The notes: a model not told the origin generated them from the letters alone. A stretch of DNA of 22,626 nucleotides from UMGS1370 sp963557065 (GCA_963557065.1 CAUWCT010000025.1:1-22626); one strand, 5' to 3'; counted from the first letter of the stretch, positions 1 through 8,280 are shown. Numbers and translations are program-made.

Positions 1-1
1 A

Positions 2-628
2 ATAAGGGAAACAGAGCTTTTCTTGGAACAGGCAAAAGGAACATTTTATGAAAATCTGTTTATTTTAGCATTGGAAACAGGCTTACGAGTGGGAGAGTTA
101 TCGGCTTTACAATGGGAAGATATAGATTTCAAGAAAAAGGTTCTCCATGTAAAGCATACATTGTGTTATTTCAGTAGAAATGGAAAGTATGTATTTGAAA
201 TGCACGATACGAAAACAAATAACGGAAAAAGAACCATTCCATTGACTGCAAAAGCAATCAATAGTTTAAAATGTCAAAAACTGCAAAAACAGGAAATTAT
301 TCTAAAAGGCAAAACTGCAAAGGAAGAATTTCAAAATCTTGTTTTTGTTACAAAGAATAATCAGCCGACACAACAGTTTTTAATCAATCAATGTATGCAG
401 TTGGTTATTCAGAACATAAACAAAGCAGGTATAGATTTTTCCCCCTTTACATTGCACACACTTCGGCATACTTTTGCCACAAGAGCAATCGAATGTGGAA
501 TGAACCCGAAAACCTTGCAGAAACTCTTGGGACATGGCACATTACAAATGACAATGGACTTGTATTGCCACGTAACAGAAGATACGCTGTTCTTAGAAAT
601 GGAAAAGTTTGAGAAAAGGTGTAGTTGA
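2..628 (+). CDS. Tyrosine recombinase/integrase, C-terminal part (5' end outside window)
   Basis: This is the catalytic domain of a phage/ICE-type tyrosine recombinase, which cuts and rejoins DNA at attachment sites to integrate or excise an element. The frame is open to the window edge, so the N-terminal arm- and core-binding domains lie outside; a TTG at 23 is internal, not the start. The catalytic set is visible in order: Arg in TGLRVGEL, a Lys region near TKTNNGKRTIPL, the HTLRHTFAT box (His-x-x-Arg), LLGH, and the nucleophile Tyr in MDLYCHV. The domain therefore appears complete and active. The gene is more AT-rich than pyrE downstream, as expected for acquired DNA. In Tn916-like elements and many phages int lies at the very end of the element, so the element boundary probably falls between this stop codon and pyrE. 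Which element family it belongs to cannot be decided from this part. Confidence 0.9.
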   Translation: MRETELFLEQAKGTFYENLFILALETGLRVGELSALQWEDIDFKKKVLHVKHTLCYFSRNGKYVFEMHDTKTNNGKRTIPLTAKAINSLKCQKLQKQEIILKGKTAKEEFQNLVFVTKNNQPTQQFLINQCMQLVIQNINKAGIDFSPFTLHTLRHTFATRAIECGMNPKTLQKLLGHGTLQMTMDLYCHVTEDTLFLEMEKFEKRCS

Positions 629-654
629 GTATGAAATGGTGTAAAAATGGTGTA
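619..654 (+). repeat. Three GGTGTA repeats after int, possible integrase arm sites
   Basis: GGTGTA occurs at 619-624, 638-643 and 649-654, the last two within the longer repeat ATGGTGTA. Short direct repeats next to the int end of an integrated element often act as arm-type binding sites for the integrase N-terminal domain. That role is inferred from position and repetition only; the first copy lies in the int coding end. No attachment core can be named without the other end of the element. Confidence 0.35.
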
Positions 655-717
655 GTAGGGGATAAAAATAGAAAATGAGGGCGTAAAAAGCCCATAAATA
701 TGGAGGTTTTAAGAGAT

Positions 718-1392
718 ATGGAAGCATATAAACAGGAATTTATCGAATTTATGGTAGACAGCAATGTTTTAAAGTTTGGAGATTTTACATTAAAGAGCGG
801 ACGCAAGTCCCCATTTTTTATGAATGCAGGTGCTTATGTAACCGGAACCCAGCTTCGCAAACTGGGCGAGTATTATGCAAAAGCCATTCACGACAACTAC
901 GGTCTGGATTTTGACGTCTTATTTGGACCGGCTTACAAGGGCATTCCGTTAAGCGTTGCAACCGCTATGGCAATCAGCGAGCTGTACGGAAAAGATGTCA
1001 AATATTGCTCAAACCGGAAAGAAGTAAAAGATCATGGCGATACCGGAATTCTTTTGGGAAGTCCGATTCAGGACGGCGACAGAGTAGTAGTGATCGAGGA
1101 CGTTACGACCTCCGGCAAATCCATTGAAGAGACTTTCCCGATCTTAAAGGCTCAGGGAAATGTGGAGATTAAGGGCTTAATTGTTTCCTTAAACCGTATG
1201 GAAAGAGGAAAAGGAGAAAAGTGCGCTCTGGAAGAAATCCAGGATTTATATGGTTTCCCAACTGCTGCCATCGTCAATATGCAGGAAGTTACCGAATATC
1301 TGTACAACAGAGAGTGCGGCGGCAAAGTAGTGATTGACGATACCATTAAAGCGGCGATAGACGCTTACTATGAGCAGTATGGGGCAAAATAA
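718..1392 (+). CDS. pyrE: Orotate phosphoribosyltransferase
   Basis: PyrE joins orotate to PRPP to give orotidine 5'-monophosphate, the fifth step of de novo pyrimidine synthesis, in the cytoplasm. The PRPP-binding signature VVVIEDVTTSGKS is at about residues 123-135, and the FGPAYKGIPL segment typical of PyrE is upstream. An in-frame ATG exists at 700, but it overlaps the GGAGG at 702-706, which is the ribosome binding site. The ATG at 718 with an 11-base spacer is therefore the better start and gives 224 residues. No other pyrimidine gene is in the window. The gene stands right next to the edge of an integrated element, so its native promoter may be missing or replaced; no convincing -35/-10 pair is seen between int and pyrE. 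Confidence 0.95.
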   Translation: MEAYKQEFIEFMVDSNVLKFGDFTLKSGRKSPFFMNAGAYVTGTQLRKLGEYYAKAIHDNYGLDFDVLFGPAYKGIPLSVATAMAISELYGKDVKYCSNRKEVKDHGDTGILLGSPIQDGDRVVVIEDVTTSGKSIEETFPILKAQGNVEIKGLIVSLNRMERGKGEKCALEEIQDLYGFPTAAIVNMQEVTEYLYNRECGGKVVIDDTIKAAIDAYYEQYGAK

Positions 1393-1394
1393 AA

Positions 1395-1419
1395 ACAAAA
1401 GGTGCAGACGGCCTTTTGT
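1395..1419. other. Hairpin after pyrE
   Basis: ACAAAAGG and CCTTTTGT form an 8-bp inverted repeat around a 9-base loop directly after the pyrE stop. There is no T-run on the + strand side, so it is not a convincing terminator for pyrE; the T-rich flank is on the - strand. It may only stabilise the mRNA 3' end between pyrE and the next small gene. Confidence 0.35.
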
Positions 1420-1439
1420 GATCGGAAGGGAGAACATGT

Positions 1440-1589
1440 ATGGAACGAGTATATAAAACCATGCGCAATGCAGGAGCAGGGAGCATTGCCATTGGTATCA
1501 TTGCAGTCGTTGCAGGACTGGCAGTTGGTATCGTTGCCATTGTCAATGGGGCGCTGTTGTTAAAGCGCAAATCAGAAATTGAGTTTTAA
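1440..1589 (+). CDS. 49-aa single-span membrane protein
   Basis: A short ORF starts at an ATG preceded by a purine-rich site (GGAAGGGAG, 1424-1432). It reads MERVYKTMRNAGAGSIAIG at the start, then a long Gly/Ala/Ile/Val-rich hydrophobic stretch (about residues 15-42), then a basic end LLKRKSEIEF. This is one membrane span with charged ends. It sits between pyrE and the VanZ-like gene with 12 bases to the next start, so it is probably co-transcribed with them. I do not recognise a characterised family. The clear start site, membrane-like composition and tight packing support a real gene, although it is short. Confidence 0.6.
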   Translation: MERVYKTMRNAGAGSIAIGIIAVVAGLAVGIVAIVNGALLLKRKSEIEF

Positions 1590-1601
1590 GCGGGGCATTG
1601 C

Positions 1602-2090
1602 ATGATTAAGAATACGACAAAGAACCAGAAGCTGGGCTGGGTGTTGTTTCTTTCCTACCTGATCCTGCTGGTCTATTTTCTGTTCTTTGCGGAAGAATTC
1701 GGGAGAACCACCAGGCCCCAGGATACCTATGCCTACAATCTGGAACCATTTAAGGAGATCCGCAGGTTTTGGATATATCGGGATGTAGTGGGAATCAAAA
1801 GTTTTCTGTTAAATGTCATCGGCAATATTGCAGGGTTTCTGCCGGCAGGATTTTTCCTTCCTATTGTCAGCCGCAGAAGCAAAAAATGGTACAATACCTT
1901 TTTGATTTGCTTTTTTTTCAGCTTATCAGTGGAAACGGTTCAGCTTGTGTTTAAAGTGGGAAGTTTTGATGTAGATGATATTATGCTGAATGTGTCAGGA
2001 GCAGTTCTTGGCTATATTCTGTATCAGATTGTGCAGATGGTAAGGAGTAAGCATCGTGTTAGGAAAAAGAAAAAAAGGACAGCCAGATAA
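1602..2090 (+). CDS. VanZ-like family membrane protein
   Basis: A 162-residue membrane protein with the VanZ-like pattern: an N-terminal span (about residues 12-30), a polar loop containing a YNLEPFKEI segment, a span followed by the basic SRRSKK, and the typical SVETVQLVFKVGSFDVDDIMLNVSGAVLGY block. In VanZ-family proteins this last region (ETxQ then DVDDxxxNxxG) is the most conserved. VanZ gives low-level teicoplanin resistance in some enterococci, but most chromosomal VanZ-like proteins have no proven role, so no resistance should be assumed. The C-terminus is strongly basic (HRVRKKKKRTAR). The 3' end overlaps the next gene by 35 bases, which suggests translational coupling. Confidence 0.85.
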   Translation: MIKNTTKNQKLGWVLFLSYLILLVYFLFFAEEFGRTTRPQDTYAYNLEPFKEIRRFWIYRDVVGIKSFLLNVIGNIAGFLPAGFFLPIVSRRSKKWYNTFLICFFFSLSVETVQLVFKVGSFDVDDIMLNVSGAVLGYILYQIVQMVRSKHRVRKKKKRTAR

Positions 2091-2403
2091 GCCCAAAAAG
2101 GTTTCCTATATCCGGAAACCTTTGGCAAAACACAGTAAATGGTCCCTGGGGCTTTCAGCCGCAGGGCTGCTTTTATTTGCCGGAACTATGTATATTGCAG
2201 TAAAAGAACAGGGGCAAAGCGGTATGTATGCAGGCGCACTGGGATTTTCCAGTATGGTATTTTCCATATTGGGACTGTGGTACAGCCTCCACGCATTTCA
2301 TGAAAAGGAAAAAAATTACATCCTGGCCAGAATCAGCCTGCCAATTAGCGGGATTCTGGTTCTTGCATGGCTGGTTATGATTATGATAGGAATAAGGAGC
2401 TGA
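2056..2403 (+). CDS. Small three-span membrane protein (DUF6142-like)
   Basis: A 115-residue protein starting at GTG 2056. The start is set by AAGGAG at 2042-2047 with an 8-base spacer inside the 3' end of the VanZ-like gene. A basic cytoplasmic N-terminus (LGKRKKGQPDKPKK) is followed by three hydrophobic spans at about residues 31-50, 57-76 and 90-113. The overall look matches the small Clostridia membrane family I recall as DUF6142, but I could not check this. It is followed 4 bases later by the aminopeptidase gene, with AAGGAG at the end of this ORF serving as that gene's ribosome site. Function unknown. Confidence 0.7.
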   Translation: MLGKRKKGQPDKPKKVSYIRKPLAKHSKWSLGLSAAGLLLFAGTMYIAVKEQGQSGMYAGALGFSSMVFSILGLWYSLHAFHEKEKNYILARISLPISGILVLAWLVMIMIGIRS

Positions 2404-2407
2404 GACA

Positions 2408-4492
2408 ATGGATTACCGCGAATTATGGAGAGAAGAAAATGAGTCTGTATTAGAACGATATGAACTGTCATTGGAACGAATCCGCCAGATGAAAGACGAA
2501 CAGGCGGTAGCAGAACCGTTCAGGGACTATTTTGCAGGCGTCGCCGGATTTATCAGCCGGATCGGAGACCTGGCAGAAAAGCTGGACCGGAACGGAGTCA
2601 GCAAGTATATTCATTCGTTAAGTCTGGAAGAACTGGCAGAAGAAAATAAGTCTTTCTATGCAGATATTTTACCGGATCATTATGAAGAAAGTTATGCCAA
2701 TCCTGCTTATGCAGTAAAGAAGCTGGGAGAAGAGTATGGCCCCCTTCTGGCGTTTTTATATACAGAAATCAGAGGGCAGATCGTATATGTGTTTGAGAGC
2801 CGTCTGTGGAATATTACCGTCTTAAACGAGACGTTTATTGAAATTTACAATTTATTTGAAGAAGGAATTCCGAAAGCCCAGGAAGTAAAGGACGTGCTGT
2901 ACTGGTTTGTCAGCGACTATGCGGATCAGACTGTGGCATACCGTACCAGGGAATCCCTGGATCCGTCCCTGTCCTTTGCAGCAGATATTATTACAGGAGA
3001 AGACCTTTCTGATCTCAGGTATCTGTACCAGTTTGGCGAGTATATTTCCGATACCGAACTTCAGATAGCCGGATTTTTAAACGGCCTTCCCCAGGAAACC
3101 ATTGATAAAATGGCGGATACCTATACAGAAGGGTTCCGGAAGGGATTTGAGGTAATGGGAAGGGATCTTTCTATTAAGAAAACCGTATCTATCCGCTATG
3201 AACTGGGATTTGAGCGGATGTTAAAAAAGGCCATTGCCAATTTTAAAGAGATGGGAAAAGACGTAATCATCCTGCGGGCAGCAGTAGAATCCATTAACCG
3301 CAATCCCAACCGAAAACTGGGATTTTATGGAACGTCTCCCAATAAGCAGTATGATTATGACCACCGCTATGACAGCGCCATTTACATGGGGACTGCGTTG
3401 AAAGAGCGGAAACTTTCGGTTATCAAGAGCGCTTTGGAAGAGTATAAGGAACTGGCCAGGTTAAACGCAGGTCCGGCAGTGGTGGAGACATTTGGAGAAG
3501 CGGGATTTACGCCAATTAACAAAAAAGAGGCTCTTTTGCTGAGCCGCCATCAGGAAGAGGTAAATATCGCCTATTCCAATGAGTATATGCAGATTCTGGA
3601 TCAGTATCAGCCGGGAGACGAGACCAGCTTTACCATTATTGCATTTCCAAAGCCGGAGATTGGCAAAGAATTTCCAGAGATTTTTGAGGAAATTATCAAG
3701 ATTAATACGCTGGATTATGAATTGTACAGAGATATGCAGCAGGTAATTATCGACGCCTTAGATAAGGCAGAATATGTGACGGTAAAGGGAAGAGGAAACA
3801 ACCGGACGGATATTCGGGTGCATCTTCATACCCTGACGGATCCGTCTTCCCAGACCAATTTTGAAAACTGCGTGGCAGACGTGAACATTCCGGTCGGCGA
3901 AGTGTTTACTTCTCCGCTGCTTTCCGGCACAGATGGAGAACTGTTTGTGGAAAATGTATATATCGGGGACATCCAGTTTAAAAATTTATCGGTCCAGTTT
4001 GAAAACGGACGGGTAACCGGTTATATGTGTGATAACTTTGCAGATCCGGAGGAAAACAAAGCCCTGATTAAACAGGTCATTATGAGAAACCATGACAACC
4101 TGCCTCTGGGCGAATTTGCCATTGGAACCAATACCACTGCCTATGCAATGGCAGAAAAATACGGAATCATTGACAAGCTTCCGATTTTGATTGTAGAAAA
4201 AATGGGCCCCCATTTTGCAGTTGGAGATACCTGCTACAGCTGGTCGGAAGATGCGCCTATGTACAATCCAGATGGAAAAGAAGTGATTGCCAGGGACAAT
4301 GAAGTATCTATTTTAAGAAAAACCGACGTTTCCCAGGCGTACTTTAACTGCCACTGCGATATTACCATTCCTTATGACGAGCTGGGAGAGATTGCGGCCA
4401 TCGGACCAGACGGAACCAAAACCGTAATTATTAAAGACGGACGTTTTGCCCTGGCAGGAGCAGAAAAATTAAATGAACCATTGGAAGCTTAA
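2408..4492 (+). CDS. M29-family metallo-aminopeptidase with long N-terminal extension
   Basis: A 694-residue cytoplasmic protein whose C-terminal half, from about residue 285, matches the M29 aminopeptidases (AmpS/AmpT type), which release N-terminal residues using a two-metal site. The expected ligand motifs appear in order: GEVFTSP (Glu498), LGEFAIGTN (Glu569), EKMGPHFAVG (His602) with Tyr610 close behind, and NCHCDI (His649 and Asp651, the H-x-D pair). Classical M29 enzymes are near 410 residues; here about 280 extra residues, rich in charged helices, come first and have no motif I recognise. Such long forms are usual in Lachnospiraceae. The start at 2408 has AAGGAG 8 bases upstream. It ends a tightly packed run of genes beginning at pyrE. 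Substrate preference cannot be read from the sequence. Confidence 0.88.
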   Translation: MDYRELWREENESVLERYELSLERIRQMKDEQAVAEPFRDYFAGVAGFISRIGDLAEKLDRNGVSKYIHSLSLEELAEENKSFYADILPDHYEESYANPAYAVKKLGEEYGPLLAFLYTEIRGQIVYVFESRLWNITVLNETFIEIYNLFEEGIPKAQEVKDVLYWFVSDYADQTVAYRTRESLDPSLSFAADIITGEDLSDLRYLYQFGEYISDTELQIAGFLNGLPQETIDKMADTYTEGFRKGFEVMGRDLSIKKTVSIRYELGFERMLKKAIANFKEMGKDVIILRAAVESINRNPNRKLGFYGTSPNKQYDYDHRYDSAIYMGTALKERKLSVIKSALEEYKELARLNAGPAVVETFGEAGFTPINKKEALLLSRHQEEVNIAYSNEYMQILDQYQPGDETSFTIIAFPKPEIGKEFPEIFEEIIKINTLDYELYRDMQQVIIDALDKAEYVTVKGRGNNRTDIRVHLHTLTDPSSQTNFENCVADVNIPVGEVFTSPLLSGTDGELFVENVYIGDIQFKNLSVQFENGRVTGYMCDNFADPEENKALIKQVIMRNHDNLPLGEFAIGTNTTAYAMAEKYGIIDKLPILIVEKMGPHFAVGDTCYSWSEDAPMYNPDGKEVIARDNEVSILRKTDVSQAYFNCHCDITIPYDELGEIAAIGPDGTKTVIIKDGRFALAGAEKLNEPLEA

Positions 4493-4500
4493 AAATCCTA

Positions 4501-4529
4501 TTGACGGCAGATTTAAAACCTAGTATTAT
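4501..4529 (+). promoter_or_regulatory. Purine operon promoter
   Basis: TTGACG (4501-4506), a 17-base spacer and TATTAT (4524-4529) form a near-consensus sigma-A promoter just after the aminopeptidase stop. Transcription should start near 4536, leaving about a 100-base leader before purE. The leader has two small hairpins, ATAAG/CTTAT (4566-4580) and ATTCAT/ATGAAT (4588-4606), but I see neither a purine riboswitch core nor a PurBox. Confidence 0.75.
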
Positions 4530-4639
4530 AATTAATAAGTGATATTTAATTCATAAAACATATTTATAAGAAAAACTTATTAAAAACATTCATGGAAATT
4601 ATGAATCCAGGTTAAGCACCAGAAAAAGGAGGATCACAC

Positions 4640-5158
4640 ATGGCAAAAGTTGGAATTGTAATGGGAAGTGACTCAGATATGCCGGTTATGGCAAAAGCGG
4701 CAGAGGTATTAGAAGAATTGGGCGTAGAGTTTGAAATGACGATTATTTCTGCCCACAGAGAGCCGGACGTATTTTTTGAATATGCAAAATCAGCAGAGAG
4801 CAAAGGCTTCCAGGTTATTATTGCAGGAGCAGGAAAGGCAGCCCATCTTCCGGGTATGTGCGCCGCTATTTTCCCAATGCCGGTAATTGGAATCCCCATG
4901 AAAACTTCTGATCTGGGCGGCGTAGATTCTTTATATTCCATCGTTCAGATGCCGTCCGGCATTCCGGTAGCCACCGTCGCAATCAACGGCGGCGCCAATG
5001 CTGGTATTCTGGCAGCAAAGATTCTGGCAACTTCTGACGCAGCGCTGCTTGGCAGACTGAAAGAGTATTCTGCAAAATTAAAGAGCGACGTAGAAAAGAA
5101 GGCAGAAAAACTGGATACAATCGGATACAAAGAGTACCTGGCACAGATGAAGAAATAA
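4640..5158 (+). CDS. purE: N5-carboxyaminoimidazole ribonucleotide mutase
   Basis: PurE (class I) converts N5-CAIR to CAIR in de novo purine synthesis. The 172-residue protein shows the MGSDSDMPVM nucleotide/phosphate loop at the N-terminus, the SAHREPD catalytic loop with its His, and the GAGKAAHLPGM segment followed by GVDSLYSIVQMPSGIPV, all as in class I enzymes. Class I needs PurK to make N5-CAIR, and no purK is in the window, so it must lie elsewhere or the enzyme uses another source. The start is fixed by AAGGAGG (4626-4632) with a 7-base spacer. It is the first gene of a purE-purM-purN-purD operon. Confidence 0.96.
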   Translation: MAKVGIVMGSDSDMPVMAKAAEVLEELGVEFEMTIISAHREPDVFFEYAKSAESKGFQVIIAGAGKAAHLPGMCAAIFPMPVIGIPMKTSDLGGVDSLYSIVQMPSGIPVATVAINGGANAGILAAKILATSDAALLGRLKEYSAKLKSDVEKKAEKLDTIGYKEYLAQMKK

Positions 5159-5214
5159 TAAAGTGATGAAAACAGAACCGTCAATCGTATCAGGAATTTA
5201 CAATGGAGGAAGTT

Positions 5215-6246
5215 ATGGATTACAAGAAATCTGGAGTTGATATTGAGGCAGGATACAAGTCAGTAGAATTAATGAAAAAATTTGTTCAGGGAACCATGCG
5301 CCCAGAAGTATTAGGCGGACTGGGTGGATTTTCCGGCGCGTTTTCTTTAAATTCTTTTAAGGATATGGAAGAGCCGACCTTATTATCCGGAACAGACGGC
5401 GTGGGAACCAAATTAAAACTGGCCTTTCTTATGGATAAGCATGATACTGTAGGAATCGACTGCGTGGCAATGTGCGTCAACGATGTAGCCTGCGCAGGCG
5501 GTGAGCCATTATTCTTCCTGGACTATATTGCCTGTGGCAAAAATTATCCGGAAAAAATTGCAACCATCGTAAGCGGCGTAGCGGACGGATGCAAGCAGTC
5601 AGGGGCAGCCTTAATCGGCGGCGAGACTGCGGAAATGCCTGGTTTCTATCCGGAAGACGAGTACGATCTGGCTGGATTTGCAGTGGGAATTGTCGATAAG
5701 AAAGACTTAATTACCGGCGAAAACCTGGCTGCCGGAGACGTTCTCATCGGCATGGCATCTACTGGCGTTCACAGCAACGGCTTTTCTTTAGTCCGTAAAG
5801 TATTTGAAAAGGAACTGACCAAAGAGGGATTAAATACTTACTATGACGAGCTTGGCAAAACCCTTGGCGAAGCTCTGATTGCTCCGACCCGTATCTATGT
5901 AAAGGCTCTGAAAAACGTAAAGGAAGCAGGCGTAAAGGTAAAAGCCTGCAGCCATATTACCGGCGGCGGATTCTATGAGAACGTTCCCCGTATGTTAAAA
6001 GACGGTACCAGAGCGGTAATTAAGAAAGACAGTTATCCGGTTCCTCCTATCTTTAAAATGCTGGCAGAAAAAGGCCAGATTGAAGAGCAGATGATGTATA
6101 ACACCTATAATATGGGCATCGGCATGATTGTAGCAGTTGATCCGTCAGATGTAGAGACTGCTATGGAAGCCATGAGAAAAGCAGGAGATACTCCTTATGT
6201 AATCGGTTCTATCGAGAACGGAGAAAAGGGAGTGACATTATGCTGA
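5215..6246 (+). CDS. purM: Phosphoribosylformylglycinamidine cyclo-ligase (AIR synthetase)
   Basis: PurM closes formylglycinamidine ribonucleotide to aminoimidazole ribonucleotide using ATP. The family start YKKSGVDIEAG is at the N-terminus, followed by LLSGTDGVGTKLKLA, the IDCVAMCVNDVACAGGEPLFFLDYIA block and GGETAEMPGFY, all hallmarks of AIR synthetase. There is an ATG at 5203, but it overlaps GGAGG (5205-5209), the likely ribosome site for the ATG at 5215, giving 343 residues, close to the usual size. Its stop overlaps the purN start (ATGCTGA at 6240-6246), so translation is coupled. Confidence 0.96.
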   Translation: MDYKKSGVDIEAGYKSVELMKKFVQGTMRPEVLGGLGGFSGAFSLNSFKDMEEPTLLSGTDGVGTKLKLAFLMDKHDTVGIDCVAMCVNDVACAGGEPLFFLDYIACGKNYPEKIATIVSGVADGCKQSGAALIGGETAEMPGFYPEDEYDLAGFAVGIVDKKDLITGENLAAGDVLIGMASTGVHSNGFSLVRKVFEKELTKEGLNTYYDELGKTLGEALIAPTRIYVKALKNVKEAGVKVKACSHITGGGFYENVPRMLKDGTRAVIKKDSYPVPPIFKMLAEKGQIEEQMMYNTYNMGIGMIVAVDPSDVETAMEAMRKAGDTPYVIGSIENGEKGVTLC

Positions 6247-6827
6247 AAATCGGCGTAATGGTGTCCGGAGGCGGCACCAACCTTCAGGCGATTATAGATG
6301 CCATTGAAACTGGCAAAATTACCAATACCGAGATTCGGGTTGTGATCAGCAACAATCAGAACGCTTACGCATTAGAGCGGGCAGAAAAGGCCGGAATCGA
6401 GGCAGTATGCCTGTCTCCTAAGGATTTTCCAGACAGAGGGGCGTTTAATGAAGCCTTTCTGGAAAAAGTAGAAGAATATGATCTGGACCTGATTGTCCTG
6501 GCAGGATTTCTGGTAACCATTCCGGCCGCTATGATTGAAAAATACCGCAGCCGGATTATCAATATCCATCCATCCCTTATTCCGTCTTTCTGCGGAGTAG
6601 GCTATTATGGACTAAAAGTACATGAAGCAGCGTTAAAGCGGGGAGTAAAGGTAACCGGCGCAACGGTTCACTATGTGGATGAAGGCGTGGATTCCGGACC
6701 GATTCTTTTACAGAAGGCGGTAGAGGTCAAAGAAGGAGACACCCCTGAGATCTTACAGCGCAGAGTCATGGAAGAAGCAGAGTGGATCATTCTGCCCCAG
6801 GCTATCAATATGATTGCCAATCAGTAA
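6240..6827 (+). CDS. purN: Phosphoribosylglycinamide formyltransferase (10-formyl-THF dependent)
   Basis: PurN transfers the formyl group of 10-formyltetrahydrofolate to glycinamide ribonucleotide. The 195-residue protein begins with the phosphate-binding loop VMVSGGGTNLQAI. The catalytic set is complete: Asn108 and His110 in NIHPSLIP, and Asp151 in GVDSGPI, with the usual KVTGATVHYVDEGVD run between them. The start codon lies inside the end of purM, and a GGGAG about 8 bases upstream can load ribosomes. It is 23 bases from purD. Confidence 0.96.
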   Translation: MLKIGVMVSGGGTNLQAIIDAIETGKITNTEIRVVISNNQNAYALERAEKAGIEAVCLSPKDFPDRGAFNEAFLEKVEEYDLDLIVLAGFLVTIPAAMIEKYRSRIINIHPSLIPSFCGVGYYGLKVHEAALKRGVKVTGATVHYVDEGVDSGPILLQKAVEVKEGDTPEILQRRVMEEAEWIILPQAINMIANQ

Positions 6828-6850
6828 ACAGTTCATAAGGAGAGTTCATT

Positions 6851-8140
6851 ATGAAGGTATTAATCGTAGGAAGCGGCGGACGGGAACACGCCATTGCATG
6901 GAAAGTAGCCCAGAGTCCGAAGGTAGATAAAATTTATTGCGCTCCTGGAAATGCCGGCATTGCAGAATTTGCCGAATGCGTGTCCATTGGCGCTATGGAG
7001 TTTGATAAGCTGGCAGCCTTTGCCAAAGAAAAAGAAATCGACCTGACGGTTATCGGTATGGACGATCCGTTAGTTGGCGGAATTGTAGATGTATTTGAAG
7101 CAGAAGGCTTAAGAGTATTCGGCCCAAGAAAAAATGCGGCGATTCTGGAAGGCTCCAAGGCGTTTTCCAAAGATTTAATGAAAAAATACAACATTCCCAC
7201 AGCAGCATACGAGACATTTAACAGACCGGAAGACGCTCTTGCGTACCTGGAAACTGCCGATATGCCAATCGTGTTAAAGGCAGACGGCCTGGCGCTTGGA
7301 AAAGGCGTGTTAATCTGCAATACTAGGGAAGAGGCTAAGGAAGGCGTAAAGACCCTGATGCTGGATAAACAGTTTGGATCTGCCGGAGACCGGATTGTGG
7401 TGGAAGAGTTTATGACTGGCCGCGAGGTGTCTGTTCTGTCCTTTGTAGACGGAGATACCATTAAAATTATGACGTCTGCCCAGGATCATAAGAGAGCGGG
7501 AGACGGCGATACCGGATTAAATACAGGCGGTATGGGAACCTTCTCTCCAAGCCCTTTCTATACGGCAGAAATCGACGCATTCTGCAGGGAGCACATTTAT
7601 CAGAAGACCGTAGACGCCATGAAGGCAGAGGGAAGAACCTTTAAAGGAATTATTTTCTTTGGCCTGATGCTGACAGAGAAAGGCCCGAAGGTTCTGGAAT
7701 ACAATGCCAGATTTGGCGATCCGGAGACCCAGGTAGTCCTTCCCCGTATGAAAAATGATATTGTGGAAGTCTTTGAAGCCTGTGTAGACGGCACGCTTGA
7801 CCAGATTGACCTGGAGTTTGAAGACAATGCGGCGGTCTGCGTAGTGCTGGCTTCTGAAGGGTATCCGGTCAAATACGAAAAGGGATTTGAAGTAAAGGGC
7901 CTGGAAACCTTTAAAGATAAGGACGGCTACTATGTGTTCCACGCAGGAACCAGATTTGACGAAAGCGGCCGTCTGGTAACAAACGGCGGCAGAGTGTTAG
8001 GCGTTACCGCTACTGGCAGAGACTTAAAAGAAGCCAGAAAGAATGCCTATGAAGCTACTGGCTGGATTGATTTTGCCAATAAGTATATGCGCCATGATAT
8101 TGGAAAGGCAATTGATGGGGTTGGGGAAAAGCAGGTTTGA
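6851..8140 (+). CDS. purD: Phosphoribosylamine-glycine ligase (GAR synthetase)
   Basis: PurD couples phosphoribosylamine to glycine with ATP, the second step of purine synthesis. The 429-residue protein has the N-terminal VLIVGSGGREHAIAWK motif, the ATP-grasp middle (VLKADGLALGKGV, VVEEFMTGREVSVLSF, DHKRAGDGDTGLNTGGMG) and the C-terminal metal-binding NARFGDPETQVVLPR signature. The length is standard. The ribosome site is AAGGAG about 8 bases before the ATG. This is the last gene of the operon and is followed by a strong terminator. Four steps are covered here (PurD, PurN, PurM, PurE); purF, purL, purK, purC, purB and purH are not in the window. Confidence 0.97.
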   Translation: MKVLIVGSGGREHAIAWKVAQSPKVDKIYCAPGNAGIAEFAECVSIGAMEFDKLAAFAKEKEIDLTVIGMDDPLVGGIVDVFEAEGLRVFGPRKNAAILEGSKAFSKDLMKKYNIPTAAYETFNRPEDALAYLETADMPIVLKADGLALGKGVLICNTREEAKEGVKTLMLDKQFGSAGDRIVVEEFMTGREVSVLSFVDGDTIKIMTSAQDHKRAGDGDTGLNTGGMGTFSPSPFYTAEIDAFCREHIYQKTVDAMKAEGRTFKGIIFFGLMLTEKGPKVLEYNARFGDPETQVVLPRMKNDIVEVFEACVDGTLDQIDLEFEDNAAVCVVLASEGYPVKYEKGFEVKGLETFKDKDGYYVFHAGTRFDESGRLVTNGGRVLGVTATGRDLKEARKNAYEATGWIDFANKYMRHDIGKAIDGVGEKQV

Positions 8141-8200
8141 ATTGTCAATTCCCATTGTATCGGAAACAGAAAGCGAAAACAGACATTACGCAGCCATTTG

Positions 8201-8253
8201 AAAAAAGCCATGGACAGTCGGAAAACCCTGACTGGCTGTGGCTTTTCTCTTTT
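8201..8253 (+). terminator. Terminator of the purine operon
   Basis: AAAAGCCA (8203-8210) pairs with TGGCTTTT (8239-8246), and inside it CAGTC pairs with GACTG. The stem is followed by a T-rich tail (CTCTTTTCT). It lies about 60 bases after the purD stop and is a good intrinsic terminator. Confidence 0.85.
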
Positions 8254-8280
8254 CTGTGGCAAAACCGCAATGTATTGTGG

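Noticed and set aside
700..717. ATG at 700 as the pyrE start
   Set aside because: It overlaps the GGAGG ribosome site that serves the ATG at 718.
4530..4625. Purine riboswitch in the purE leader
   Set aside because: None of the conserved purine aptamer core is seen; only two short AT-rich hairpins are present.
5203..5214. ATG at 5203 as the purM start
   Set aside because: It overlaps GGAGG, which fits the ATG at 5215; the family start is close to MDYKKSGVD.
6934..7461. 175-residue - strand ORF inside purD
   Set aside because: It is a shadow of the purD coding strand, Ser/Thr/Pro-rich as such shadows are, with no ribosome site.
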